A stretch of DNA of 47,050 bases from Tepidibacter mesophilus (GCF_002724055.1 NZ_BDQY01000026.1:1-47050), one strand, 5' to 3'; positions 6,683 to 14,634 are shown, numbered from the stretch's first letter. Made by a program: numbers and translations. The notes: a model not told the origin generated them from the letters alone.

Positions 6683-7039
6683 ATGAAAAATCTATTTACT
6701 TCTGAAGGTCGTATAAATCGATCTAAATATATTCATTATAATTTTATAGCTTTTATTATTTGTTCATTAATAAATTTAACCATGAATTCAATTCCTTTTG
6801 ATGATGGAAATGTTTTTGTTTTCATTTTTATTAGTTTATTAGTTATAACTTATTTGATATTTTATATCTGTCTTATTGTTCAAAGATTACATGATTTAAA
6901 TCGCTCTGGAATTCATATATTGTTATTATTAATTCCTATTTATGACGTCTATTTGAAATTTATAATATTATTTAAAAAAGGTACTAACGGACCTAACCAA
7001 TATGGGGAAGATCCTTTAGGTATTAAAGAAATTGCTTAA
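6683..7039 (+). CDS. DUF805 membrane protein
   Basis: A 118-residue inner membrane protein of the DUF805 (YhaH/YhaI-like) family. The start carries the conserved 'SEGRINRSKY' motif; three to four hydrophobic segments follow, then the conserved 'VQRLHDLNRSGIHIL' and the C-terminal 'KKGTNGPNQYGEDPLG'. The biochemical role of the family is not established. GGTGGTG precedes the ATG. It is intact and lies behind a promoter bracketed by an inverted repeat. Confidence 0.85.
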   Translation: MKNLFTSEGRINRSKYIHYNFIAFIICSLINLTMNSIPFDDGNVFVFIFISLLVITYLIFYICLIVQRLHDLNRSGIHILLLLIPIYDVYLKFIILFKKGTNGPNQYGEDPLGIKEIA

Positions 7040-7090
7040 TGGTAATTTCTTTTTTCTTTACCTGGTTTTAAAACTATATTGTTATTTAAA

Positions 7091-7225
7091 CTATTTCTTT
7101 AAATATATGGTATGGTTAGATTTTAAATCATTCTTCACTTCCTCCATCACATCAAGCCATGTCCTATGATTTTCCTCTTCAATCCTCTTTTGAATAATCT
7201 CAACCAATTCACGCAAAACTCCCAT
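7091..7225 (-). CDS. 44-residue protein or remnant
   Basis: MGVLRELVEIIQKRIEEENH, then RTWLDVMEEVKND and a basic tail. The frame extends nine codons upstream without a stop but with no better start, and no clear ribosome-binding site precedes the ATG. It may be the remnant of a longer helical protein. Confidence 0.3.
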   Translation of the reverse strand: MGVLRELVEIIQKRIEEENHRTWLDVMEEVKNDLKSNHTIYLKK

Positions 7226-7301
7226 ATTCAATGCCTCTATTGATAATTCTTTTTATCAATGGTATTATTTGGTTATGAATTTTATGTAAAGGAGACTTAA
7301 T

Positions 7302-7619
7302 ATGAATAACGAATTTTTAAAATTTAAGCCAGATACCGCACTTAACCTTTTTGAAAAACTATTCCATACAGGAATTTTCTTCTTAATAGTCCCTAGTTTT
7401 TTTATTGGGAAGTTTATTGCAATAGCTAATCCTATTATGGTTAGTGTTTCATCTGAAACCCCAGTATGGTTTACTGATAACGCTAAACCCAATATTGCAT
7501 TTGGATTTATTTGTTCTTTAGTAGCTTTTTATTTTTCTTTAATGTTATGGAAAATCACTTGTCAACTTATGTATATAATTTTCAGAGCCTTAGAAAAATA
7601 TATAGAGTCAAAAAATTAA
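7302..7619 (+). CDS. Two-span membrane protein of unknown function
   Basis: A 105-residue protein. Hydrophobic segments lie at about residues 24-46 (GIFFLIVPSFFIGKFIAIA) and 66-92 (NIAFGFICSLVAFYFSLML), with a basic, amphipathic tail. AAAGGAG lies before the ATG. No family is recognised. The short gene at 7668 follows by 48 bases in the same direction. Confidence 0.6.
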   Translation: MNNEFLKFKPDTALNLFEKLFHTGIFFLIVPSFFIGKFIAIANPIMVSVSSETPVWFTDNAKPNIAFGFICSLVAFYFSLMLWKITCQLMYIIFRALEKYIESKN

Positions 7620-7667
7620 AATGGTAAATTAATTCTAAAATATTTTCTATATAAAGGAGTCTTTTTT

Positions 7668-7799
7668 ATGAATGATACTAAAAGTTCAAATTCTTTTATT
7701 CAAGATTTATTGGGATATATAGAAAAAGAAGATAGAAATCATTCTATCTTCTTTTTCAAATCAAAATCTTTGAAGCTACATAAAAAATTAATCAAATAA
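7668..7799 (+). CDS. 43-residue ORF containing a perfect 16-bp hairpin
   Basis: MNDTKSSNSFIQDLLGYIEK and a basic tail SLKLHKKLIK. AAAGGAG precedes the ATG at good spacing. The central codons form the hairpin at 7722-7757, so the coding sequence may instead be a leader ending in a terminator. No family is recognised. Confidence 0.4.
   Translation: MNDTKSSNSFIQDLLGYIEKEDRNHSIFFFKSKSLKLHKKLIK
7722..7757. terminator. Perfect 16-bp stem inside a short ORF
   Basis: Arms at 7722-7737 and 7742-7757 pair without mismatch around an ATCA loop; the right arm ends in CTTTTTC, which would serve as a T-run, and the left arm starts with A5. It could terminate transcription in either direction. Confidence 0.5.
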
Positions 7800-7824
7800 T
7801 AATACTTATATTCTTCATTAAATA

Positions 7825-9042
7825 TTATTTACCCTTATCTAAAACCATATCGAATCCAACTACACCTATGAATTTTCCATTTTCATAAATACCGTGTGTC
7901 ATGGTAATAACTTTATCACCATTCTCTATATCTATATATATTTCTGAAGTATACTCTCCTTCTTCCTTAGCTTGTCTGTACCAAGTTCTTTCTCTAGCAT
8001 CATAATCATCTGGTAATTCGTTATATGATTCTAAATATATTCCTCCTGTTTCTTTTGCAAAATATATAGCGTCTATTGATTTATCTTCAATACTTTTTGT
8101 AAAGTTAGTTAACACTTGCTCAATATTTTTTGAATTTGACTCACTATTTATTTGTTGACATAATAAATTTAATTTTTCTTTTGCATCTGATATTTTTAAG
8201 TTATATTCTCCGTTTATACTTTTTTCAATTGGTTTTACATATTTTTGTGGATTCACATACTTTCCATTCACTCTAACTTCAAAATGTAGACAAGGTCCTG
8301 TTGCTCTACCAGTAAATCCTGTTTTTGCTATTTTATCCCCCTTTTTTACTTGACTGCCCTCTTCTACAAGCAGTTCACTACAGTGTGCATATATTGTAAC
8401 AATTCCTTCTCCATGATCAATAAAGACTACATTGCCATACCCTCCAACTTCTTTAGATATCATTACCTTACCATCTGCCGAAGCAACAATTTCACTTCCT
8501 TCTTTAGCAGGTATAGCTATACCTGAATATATTTTTTTACCCTTGATTCTTGGTTCATAATATAACCTTCCAAAATACGCACTGATCCTATTACAACTTG
8601 GTACAGGCCAGATCATTTTTTTAATTTCAGATGTTGTTATGATAATTCTTTTATTTTCAGCATCCCACTCTATATTTCCAGCAAACGTTTCAGTAACAAA
8701 TTTTATAGGAAATAAAGTTGTTCCATTTACAACTTTAGGAGCAACTGCTAAAGTAATTTCTTCATTGTTAATTTTTGCTATACGACTATCTAGCTGCAAC
8801 CACACATTAATATTATCTTTTATAGCAGATACAGATTTATTTTCGCTATTCCACACTACCGTTGCTCCTAATGCTTCAAAAATGGTCCTCATGGGAACAA
8901 GGGTTGTTCCCTTTTCGTTAATTGGCTCAACAAGAAATGTCATAACTTCACCATTTAAGCTTATTTCATTAATATCCTTTGCATATATTACACCCGTAAA
9001 GAGTAAAACAACACATACTGAGATTAATAATATTTTCTTCAT
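7825..9042 (-). CDS. Secreted protein: copper-amine-oxidase-like stalk, metal-less LytM domain, Cache domain
   Basis: A 405-residue exported protein. The start is MKKILLIS after AAGGAG; the longer frame would begin inside the ribosome-binding site. Residues 1-21 are a signal peptide. Residues about 25-138 are two units of the copper-amine-oxidase N-terminal-like fold (LVPMRTIFEALGATVVWN; LFPIKFVTETF). Residues about 145-270 are an M23/LytM domain, but the HxGxD zinc motif reads YSGIA (172-176) and the HxH motif reads CLH (251-253); only H220 and H253 remain, so it should not hydrolyse peptidoglycan. Residues about 285-405 resemble a PDC/Cache sensor (ARERTWYRQAKEEGEY; GKFIGVVGFDM). No membrane anchor is seen. 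It may bind cell wall or activate an amidase, as EnvC/NlpD pseudo-enzymes do (analogy). It follows two small membrane-protein genes on the same strand. Confidence 0.8.
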   Translation of the reverse strand: MKKILLISVCVVLLFTGVIYAKDINEISLNGEVMTFLVEPINEKGTTLVPMRTIFEALGATVVWNSENKSVSAIKDNINVWLQLDSRIAKINNEEITLAVAPKVVNGTTLFPIKFVTETFAGNIEWDAENKRIIITTSEIKKMIWPVPSCNRISAYFGRLYYEPRIKGKKIYSGIAIPAKEGSEIVASADGKVMISKEVGGYGNVVFIDHGEGIVTIYAHCSELLVEEGSQVKKGDKIAKTGFTGRATGPCLHFEVRVNGKYVNPQKYVKPIEKSINGEYNLKISDAKEKLNLLCQQINSESNSKNIEQVLTNFTKSIEDKSIDAIYFAKETGGIYLESYNELPDDYDARERTWYRQAKEEGEYTSEIYIDIENGDKVITMTHGIYENGKFIGVVGFDMVLDKGK

Positions 9043-9057
9043 TATAATATACACTCC

Positions 9058-9375
9058 TTAAACATTTTTACTATTGCTGTGATTATACAAATTGTTAAAG
9101 ATACATTTTTCATAAGTTCTATTATGAAAAGTTCTTCTATTCTCAGTATTAAATGTTAAACTCAATATAATCCCAAGATATTTATCTCCTTTAAAAGTTA
9201 ACTCTCCAATATTGCTTTCTAATATAACTGCATACTGTTTAGGCAAAACTTCAAATTCTTTTTCTTCTCCATTTCCTAACTTAAATTTCATGTAGTGATG
9301 TATATATACTACCATAAAAAGAATAACTGGCCACATAAACATTATTAACATCAAATTCATTTCCCATGATGACAT
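9058..9375 (-). CDS. Membrane protein of unknown function
   Basis: A 105-residue protein from MSSWEMNLML, chosen because GGGGG lies just before that ATG. Residues about 7-27 form one membrane helix (MLIMFMWPVILFMVVYIHHY); the rest is a charged soluble part with beta-strand character. It is encoded between the 9399 gene and the LytM/Cache gene with gaps of 23 and 15 bases, so the three are probably one operon. Confidence 0.6.
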   Translation of the reverse strand: MSSWEMNLMLIMFMWPVILFMVVYIHHYMKFKLGNGEEKEFEVLPKQYAVILESNIGELTFKGDKYLGIILSLTFNTENRRTFHNRTYEKCIFNNLYNHSNSKNV

Positions 9376-9398
9376 GAAAATCCCCCTAAACATATAAT

Positions 9399-9746
9399 TT
9401 AGTATCTAATTTCTCCTCTTTCAAATGGATCGTAGGATCCTTCAAAAGTTCCTCCCCCAGGTATTTGTTTCTTTAAAATAAAAAACTTTCTTTTATAAAA
9501 TCTAACATATGTATGTAACCAAGCATCTTCTACAGTTATAACTATTGTTTTCCCATTCTTATGGACAACGTGATCTGTTGTATATGTCAAGAAACGCATA
9601 AACGTAGTCATTATAAATGCAAATATAGTTATACCCATAAGTGTTGCTATAATTATATTTTTATACATATTATTTCTTTCAATTGATTTATACTTCACTA
9701 GAATTATAAAAATAAAAATTTCATTTATTAATGGTATATTATGCAC
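9399..9746 (-). CDS. Membrane protein with extracytoplasmic beta domain
   Basis: Up to 115 residues. Two hydrophobic segments (about 5-17 and 29-52) precede a soluble part beginning VVHKNGKTIVITVEDAW and ending GSYDPFERGEIRY. The C-terminal pattern (VV-x-K-x-G-K, then aromatic-rich strands and a final YDPFE) resembles a family of short clostridial and bacillary membrane proteins of unknown function; this is recall, not a search. The start is uncertain: the GTG at 9746 has no good ribosome-binding site and the ATG at 9668 is an alternative. First gene of the probable operon with 9058 and 7825. Confidence 0.5.
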   Translation of the reverse strand: MHNIPLINEIFIFIILVKYKSIERNNMYKNIIIATLMGITIFAFIMTTFMRFLTYTTDHVVHKNGKTIVITVEDAWLHTYVRFYKRKFFILKKQIPGGGTFEGSYDPFERGEIRY

Positions 9747-10052
9747 CCAATCCAGGAATTCTAAGTCATAAGATTCAATAACATTGCTTATTATTATCTA
9801 ACTTTAAACAAACACAATAATTTTGATGCCTCAGATAAATTAATATAAATTATATTTCTTATCTAGATATATATTACCATAATGTGGAATGATTATATAT
9901 TGTTTATTTGTGCAATGAAAAACAGTAGCTTTGGTTGGCTACTGTTTTTATTACACATGCTTGTATAATTTAGAGTTTTGTTATTTTTAATATAATTATT
10001 TTCTAAAATATCATTTAGCACAATTTGATTTACTCACTCCATCCTCTTCATA
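9747..10052. other. Intergenic stretch
   Basis: Apart from the terminator-like hairpin at 9918-9949 and an AT-rich stretch that may hold the promoter of the 9399 gene, nothing is supported here. Confidence 0.5.
9918..9949. terminator. Terminator-like hairpin family, copy 3
   Basis: AAAAACAGTAGC (9918-9929) pairs with GCTACTGTTTTT (9938-9949), 12 base pairs, the longest stem of the family. TTTGTGCAA precedes it as in copies 1 and 2. Confidence 0.7.
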
Positions 10053-10304
10053 TTACTTTTCAGTTCTAACATCCCATGGCTTATAGAAAATATGATCATT
10101 TACACTCCATGAATCAAAGATTTGCTTATAAACTCCTCCATTAGATATCGTAAATTTATATCTTCTAACGAGTCAGACAAAGCCAACATCTGTTGAGGTT
10201 TTTTCTATTTCTTCTTTTGAAATAATTTCAAATATCTTATTGATTATTTGCTGCATACTGTTCTTCAGAGTCTTTATATTTTTTAGGACTTTTGCTTTTG
10301 CCAT
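10053..10304 (-). pseudogene. Short 'MAKAK' protein interrupted by one TGA
   Basis: After AAGGAGG, a frame of 84 codons reads MAKAKVLKNIKTLKNSMQQI and on, with a TGA at 10173-10175 (codon 44), then RRYKFTISNGGVYKQIFDSW and WDVRTEK to TAA at 10053-10055. CGA (Arg) to TGA is the simplest change. The function is unknown. A TATACT -10 lies about 30 bases upstream of the ribosome-binding site. Confidence 0.55.
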
Positions 10305-10588
10305 TGCATACCTTTGCCTCCTTAGATACGTAAGTAGGATTAGTATACTATTTTTTATCGAATGGCGGCAATGAATTTGATAACCAAAGCCTTAGCTTTA
10401 TGAGTATGTGGTATTACCTAGTTTTATTATAAAACCTAACCTTCATATTTAATTGGTTTGAAGTAATGATTTTATTATGGTAGAATATATATAAAAATAA
10501 CCACTACTGAAAATATTTGTAAAACTGTGGGGCCCCAAATTTATTCTATGGGGTGGTTTTATACTTTATACAAAGGAGAGCTTTGCTT

Positions 10589-10721
10589 ATGAGAAAATAC
10601 GATAGTTGATTTTGGCATTTATTATTTTTATTTAGGTTCATTGTCAGATGTTTTTGGAGTTAATAAAGTCAGTGGAATAATAGCAGGAATAAAAGTTTTA
10701 ATTGAATGGATTCAAAGATAA
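10589..10721 (+). pseudogene. 44-residue peptide gene with one-base insertion
   Basis: Translation starts after AAAGGAG as MRKYDS and stops. Removing one T after ATGAGAAAA gives MRKTIVDFGIYYFYLGSLSD, then VFGVNKVSGIIAGIKVLIEW and a basic end at TAA 10719-10721. The product would be a small, partly hydrophobic peptide; no family is recognised. A GC-rich stretch with the palindrome GGGGCCCC lies upstream at about 10529-10536. The 10744 gene follows by 22 bases. Confidence 0.5.
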
Positions 10722-10743
10722 CGTATAAATTAAGGAGTAAAAT

Positions 10744-11187
10744 ATGGAAAATTTCGGAACTATATTAGCCGTTATAGGTACAGTAGTATTTATTGTAGCA
10801 ATTTGGATATTATTTGGGTATCTTTATTTTAAAAAAGGAAATTTAAAAACAGGCTTTTTGCTTTTACTTGTATCTTTGATTCTTGTAGCAGGTGGCGTTT
10901 TTATTGGTGTGCAAGGTGCGTGGAACAATGCAGAAAATGGAGTCGCCTTGTCTGAAGAAATTATTGAAATCATTGAAACAAAAAATGTAGAAGAAGTCAC
11001 GCAAGAACAGCAAGCAAAAGTAGGAATGAGTGTATTTTTAAAAATCAATCAAGACGATTGGATAAAATATGAAGATAAAATAATGTTATATTACGTTGCA
11101 TGGCAAAAAAGCTTAAATCCTCAAGCAGAAGATGAATCCATAAAAACCGAGTTTAAAAATTTGAGAGAAAAAGCTCTTTTAAATTAA
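10744..11187 (+). CDS. Two-span membrane protein with acidic soluble tail
   Basis: A 147-residue protein. Hydrophobic segments at about 5-27 and 38-60 are joined by a short basic loop (YFKKGNLKTG). Residues 65-147 are helical and charged (EEIIEIIETKNVEEV; QEQQAKVGMSVFLKI), containing several Trp and Tyr. No family is recognised. AAGGAG lies six bases upstream of the ATG. It is intact while the small gene just upstream is broken. Confidence 0.65.
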   Translation: MENFGTILAVIGTVVFIVAIWILFGYLYFKKGNLKTGFLLLLVSLILVAGGVFIGVQGAWNNAENGVALSEEIIEIIETKNVEEVTQEQQAKVGMSVFLKINQDDWIKYEDKIMLYYVAWQKSLNPQAEDESIKTEFKNLREKALLN

Positions 11188-11232
11188 GAGACTCGCTAAA
11201 ATCAATGCAACCAAAATTTATGGAGGAACAAG

Positions 11233-11280
11233 ATGACGATAGTTGAAAAATACATTAGGGGTCTAAAAAATAACCTATAA
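11233..11280 (+). CDS. 15-residue ORF with ribosome-binding site
   Basis: MTIVEKYIRGLKNNL follows GGAGG at seven bases' distance. It could be the remaining start of a longer gene or a chance ORF. A terminator follows within 15 bases. Confidence 0.25.
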   Translation: MTIVEKYIRGLKNNL

Positions 11281-11292
11281 TTAGACCATCTT

Positions 11293-11322
11293 AACTGACA
11301 CCTAACGGTTGTCAGTTTTTTT
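11293..11322 (+). terminator. Rho-independent terminator
   Basis: AACTGACA (11293-11300) pairs with TGTCAGTT (11310-11317), followed by seven T. It ends the 10744 transcript. Confidence 0.8.
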
Positions 11323-11379
11323 GTATTCAAACTTTGCTCTGCAATTAGGTATCCTTCAAACATTTACTGTCTTAAAATA

Positions 11380-11425
11380 AAAAATCCAGTATAACTAACT
11401 AGAAAAATTAGTATACTGGATTTTT
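11380..11425. terminator. Bidirectional terminator with long stem
   Basis: AAAAATCCAGTATA (11380-11393) pairs perfectly with TATACTGGATTTTT (11412-11425); the inner ACTAA/TTAG lengthens the stem. Confidence 0.75.
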
Positions 11426-11430
11426 AAAAT

Positions 11431-11577
11431 TTATTTCTTCTTTTTCATTTGCAATTCCTCAGGCAAAGTATCTGACCAATACATTAGTGCTAGTAAGATA
11501 TTTTGTAATTTTGAAGAAGTTCTTACATATAGACTAATGATATTCTACCAATTAATTTTAGTTGTTTCCTTTGCCAT
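11431..11577 (-). pseudogene. Short 'MAK' protein interrupted by one TAG
   Basis: After AAGGAGG a 48-codon frame reads MAKETTKINW, TAG (11545-11547), then NIISLYVRTSSKLQNILLAL and MYWSDTLPEELQMKKKK, stopping at 11431-11433. Without the stop it would be a 48-residue amphipathic protein. Its end abuts the hairpin at 11380-11425, which fits a one-gene transcript. Confidence 0.5.
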
Positions 11578-11694
11578 AACTAAGACCTCCTTACGTTCTC
11601 CTATGATTATAGCAAAGGAAATTTAAAATATATATCCGTATATTTCTTTACGTTTACGAATAAATTCTTACCTTAAATTATTAATTGGGTTAAC

Positions 11695-12024
11695 CTACTC
11701 CAAGTCCTTGTCTTCTTCAATAACATTAAAAATACCTCTTAATTTTATTCCTTTTAATAGATAAGTATTTATGAATTTAAATGGGAGATAGATAATTACT
11801 GAAAAGAAAATACCTCCTATAGTTATTATCATAGGAAATAAAAACATGTTAATTATTCCAGCTGTAATCCCTGTAATATGAATACTTCCAAAATTACAAT
11901 AAACATTTCCTCCAAAAATGCTTGATATAAATAATAATAATCCAAATACTATACCCCATGAAAATGAAATAAGTGCACATAGTTTAATAAATGAACCAAA
12001 ATTAATTTTTTTAATTTCTAACAT
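11695..12024 (-). CDS. Membrane protein of unknown function
   Basis: A 109-residue protein with two to three hydrophobic segments (about 11-35, 48-66 and 66-85) and a C-terminal cytoplasmic part ending in acidic residues (NVIEEDKDLE). AAAAGGGAGAGGG precedes the ATG. The glycine-rich GITAGIINMFLFPMIITIGG segment suggests a packed helix pair. No family is recognised with confidence. Intact. Confidence 0.6.
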   Translation of the reverse strand: MLEIKKINFGSFIKLCALISFSWGIVFGLLLFISSIFGGNVYCNFGSIHITGITAGIINMFLFPMIITIGGIFFSVIIYLPFKFINTYLLKGIKLRGIFNVIEEDKDLE

Positions 12025-12152
12025 AATACCCTCTCCCTTTTAAAAAACTTCATATAGCTAAGCACATGCTTCCATATCTTTTTTATATAAATTATTTAAA
12101 ACCTTTTTATTTTTGCAATATATAGTACCTGGACTATGTTCACGATTGAATT

Positions 12153-12341
12153 TCATCCTTTTTTTGTAAAATACATTAATTCATACTTATCTTTAAATTC
12201 GTTGTAAAAAAACATATCTATCCTATATCCTCTATAGTGCTCTTTTCCAATTTTATATTTTATACCACTATATACTTGGAACTTTACTACCTTTTCAAGG
12301 ATGGGAACTTTTTCATATTCTAATGCTTTTATTAATAGCAT
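12153..12341 (-). CDS. 62-residue basic protein, possibly a gene remnant
   Basis: MLLIKALEYEKVPILEKVVK and a Tyr-rich part (YRGYRIDMFFYNEFKDKYEL). No convincing ribosome-binding site precedes the ATG, and a short upstream spacer gives no better start. It may be the remnant of a longer protein. No family is recognised. Confidence 0.35.
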   Translation of the reverse strand: MLLIKALEYEKVPILEKVVKFQVYSGIKYKIGKEHYRGYRIDMFFYNEFKDKYELMYFTKKG

Positions 12342-12650
12342 CTAATTTTTTACCTGATTATATCATTTTATATGCAATTTCAGATAATAATTTACTTTTC
12401 ATTCGTTCACTACTTTTCCCAAACATGATTACAATGAGATATTATTCTTTATCGTATCAAAGTTGCATTTAAAATGCGATTAAAATCTTTTATTTCATAT
12501 GATTTATGTTTAGTTACACTTTTATTTTAATATAATATGTAACAATCCTATATTCTTTCCTATTTTCTCTACAAAAAACAGTAGCTTTGCCTAGCTACTG
12601 TTTTAATCATTTATAGTCCTTAATTGTTTATTTTTATATAAAGTACTAAC
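12342..12650. other. Intergenic stretch
   Basis: AT-rich; only the hairpin at 12575-12604 is supported. Confidence 0.5.
12575..12604. terminator. Terminator-like hairpin family, copy 4
   Basis: AAAACAGTAGCT (12575-12586) pairs with AGCTACTGTTTT (12593-12604). It lies downstream of the lipoprotein gene at 12651. The loop differs from the other copies and the TTTGTGCAA flank is missing. Confidence 0.65.
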
Positions 12651-13202
12651 TTATTTAATTTCTTCTATAGTTTTTATTGCTTCTTTTAATGTCTCTATAT
12701 TCTTATCATATAGTTTTTCCACACCTGTAATAGTTGCAGAATAAAATCCTTTTTCAGTTTGTATGTATGTAATGTATGCCTTAGACACCATATCATCTTG
12801 GCTTGCCACAATCTCATATGCTTTAGCATCTGTAGCCCAATCAATATCAACTTTTTCTAGCTTAGAAACTTCACCCATTTGTAATATACTTGATATTGCC
12901 ATTTTTTCATAGAATGGAATAAAATCATCAAGCGTCTTGAATTGTTGCATGTTAGGAAATTCTTTAGGAAACTTTTGTATCATAAAAGTTAAAGTTCTAT
13001 CTTCATTATCTAAAGTTATACCATTCTCATTGTCAGAATAATCAGTAGTCCAATCTCCTGCAACAGAAATTTTAAAAGTATTCAGTTTGTTTGTATACTC
13101 TTTAGTTGGAGCTTTTGTACTAGCACTTGAACATCCAAACAATAAAGTTGCACATAATAAAGCTGTAATTATAAATATAATTTTTTTTGATTTGAATTTC
13201 AT
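12651..13202 (-). CDS. Lipoprotein, possibly PsbP/DUF1795-like
   Basis: A 183-residue lipoprotein from MKFKSKKIIF, chosen because the first ATG of the longer frame is only a few bases from AAAGGAG. A basic n-region, a hydrophobic core and the lipobox LLFGC (Cys about residue 24) direct export and lipidation. The mature part starts with a Ser/Thr/Lys linker and a compact domain (TFKISVAGDWTTDY; RTLTFMIQKFP; GFYSATITGVEKLYDKN) whose beta-alpha pattern is like small PsbP/DUF1795 domains. The function is unknown. A monocistronic unit ends at the hairpin at 12575. Confidence 0.7.
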   Translation of the reverse strand: MKFKSKKIIFIITALLCATLLFGCSSASTKAPTKEYTNKLNTFKISVAGDWTTDYSDNENGITLDNEDRTLTFMIQKFPKEFPNMQQFKTLDDFIPFYEKMAISSILQMGEVSKLEKVDIDWATDAKAYEIVASQDDMVSKAYITYIQTEKGFYSATITGVEKLYDKNIETLKEAIKTIEEIK

Positions 13203-13405
13203 TACTTTCATCTCCTTTTATATGAATTATTAAAACAACTTAACTATACCACATTCCATTCTAATCGTATACATATTTAACATTTTTTGTAACTTAAGTT
13301 TTATTTATCTTAGGTCTTTATGTTCATTACTGTCACTTTATTCATCCCATAAGAATATATCTAATTTTATGCAACCTACAACCACTATAACTCCTCCTAA
13401 TAATA

Positions 13406-13443
13406 AAATCTGCCACATTATTTATACAAAGCATGGCAGATTT
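13406..13443. terminator. Bidirectional terminator
   Basis: AAATCTGCCA (13406-13415) pairs with TGGCAGATTT (13434-13443). It lies just after the 13456 gene. Confidence 0.7.
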
Positions 13444-13455
13444 CAATTCATAATA

Positions 13456-13935
13456 TTATTCATTTGTTTTACTAAAGTAAGCATATGCAGGAATATTAAA
13501 TGCCAGTAAATATAATGCTTCAATACCAAACACACACAAATCATCTACCCACATATTACAAGTATCATTATGACGTCTAGAATACGATACAATTTCTTTG
13601 GCTGTAGATATAACATCCTCTTTAAGTTCTGGAAACTTTAAAGCGTGAGAAAATAAAATCGTTTCTGATGCATTTCCATCAAAATCCATTGTATCAAAAT
13701 TCAGATGGCTTTCACCCCAAATACTAAGCTTATCTAGTTGTTCAAAGCAACCATCCATTTTTTGTAATGGTTCAATAGTATCCTCAACTTTTTTAACAAA
13801 TTCTATCTGATAAACCTCATCTTCAACAACTTGATCTGATTTTAAAAGTTCCTGATACTCCTCTAATACAGAACGAATACTGTTAATATCATTTAATATA
13901 AACTCTAATTTTTTATTTTTATCAAATTGTCCCAT
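13456..13935 (-). CDS. Acidic helical protein of unknown function
   Basis: A 159-residue soluble protein, MGQFDKNKKLEFILND, strongly acidic and predicted mostly helical, ending in an aromatic, hydrophobic segment (FGIEALYLLAFNIPAYAYF). AAGGAG lies before the ATG. The size and acidic helical character would fit a contact-toxin immunity protein, but no toxin gene is next to it and no family is recognised, so this is only a possibility. It is a single-gene unit with its own terminator. Confidence 0.6.
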   Translation of the reverse strand: MGQFDKNKKLEFILNDINSIRSVLEEYQELLKSDQVVEDEVYQIEFVKKVEDTIEPLQKMDGCFEQLDKLSIWGESHLNFDTMDFDGNASETILFSHALKFPELKEDVISTAKEIVSYSRRHNDTCNMWVDDLCVFGIEALYLLAFNIPAYAYFSKTNE

Positions 13936-14222
13936 AGTCTTTACTCCTTTTTAGTCATATTCTATATAATAATTACATAATATGTATAATTTTATCACTA
14001 TATAGCATATATATAAAGTATATTTCAACCTTTTTTTATATTCATGTTCTTTTTGTATACTACTTATAATTTTTTTAATTACTTATCTCTTGTTCATATA
14101 TTATTCTCATATATTTTAAGATTATTATCTTAACTATAGAATAACTCTCAATTATCTATTTATACTTTTATGAGCATTAAAAAAGACAATCCCTATAAAG
14201 AGATTGCCTTTTAAAGCTTTAT
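13936..14222. other. Intergenic stretch
   Basis: AT-rich. It contains the terminator of the 14223 gene and presumably the promoter of the 13456 gene; no coding is supported. Confidence 0.4.
14181..14212 (-). terminator. Rho-independent terminator
   Basis: AAAAGACAATC (14181-14191) pairs with GATTGCCTTTT (14202-14212) with one mismatch; on the minus strand the T-run follows the stem. It belongs to the 14223 gene. Confidence 0.65.
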
Positions 14223-14399
14223 CTAAAACCAATCTAAGAAAGTTCTTATCATAGATTTAAATAAAGCTGAAAGTATCCATTTTATCCTACTGTATTTATT
14301 ATTTTGTAGATTATAAATATTAACTTTTACATCAATATTAATATCTAAATAATAAATATGTATAAATAAAATGAATAGAGATACTAAAATACAATCCAT
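14223..14399 (-). CDS. Small membrane protein
   Basis: A 58-residue protein from MDCILVSLFILFIHIYYL, chosen because GGGAGG lies just before that ATG. One N-terminal membrane helix is followed by a basic amphipathic part (NKYSRIKWILSALFKS). No family is recognised. It has its own terminator. Confidence 0.5.
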   Translation of the reverse strand: MDCILVSLFILFIHIYYLDINIDVKVNIYNLQNNKYSRIKWILSALFKSMIRTFLDWF

Positions 14400-14634
14400 A
14401 GATTTGCCTCCCAAATAATTTTATCAAATTATTTGTCGGGTGTTAATCAATTAAATTATCTTTTGTAATTTATGATTTTATCTAATGTATTAGTATCTTA
14501 ATTATATTATGAACCGTTTCAATATTTTTTATTCATACTTTTTATATAAGTCTTAAATACAAATCTAAAGTTCTATTTACTTCTTCAACTACTAACCCTA
14601 TAAAATTATCATTTTGATTTGTTGTATGTGATTT

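Noticed and set aside
7825-9042. Active M23 endopeptidase
   Set aside because: Two of three zinc ligands (the His and Asp of HxGxD) and the first His of HxH are replaced, so a hydrolase call would be misleading.
10500-10590. Riboswitch before the 44-residue peptide gene
   Set aside because: A GGGGCCCC palindrome and short complementary words are present, but no known conserved riboswitch core was recognised and the gene is broken.
13456-13935. Confident call as a toxin immunity protein
   Set aside because: Size and composition fit, but there is no toxin gene adjacent and no family motif I can name.
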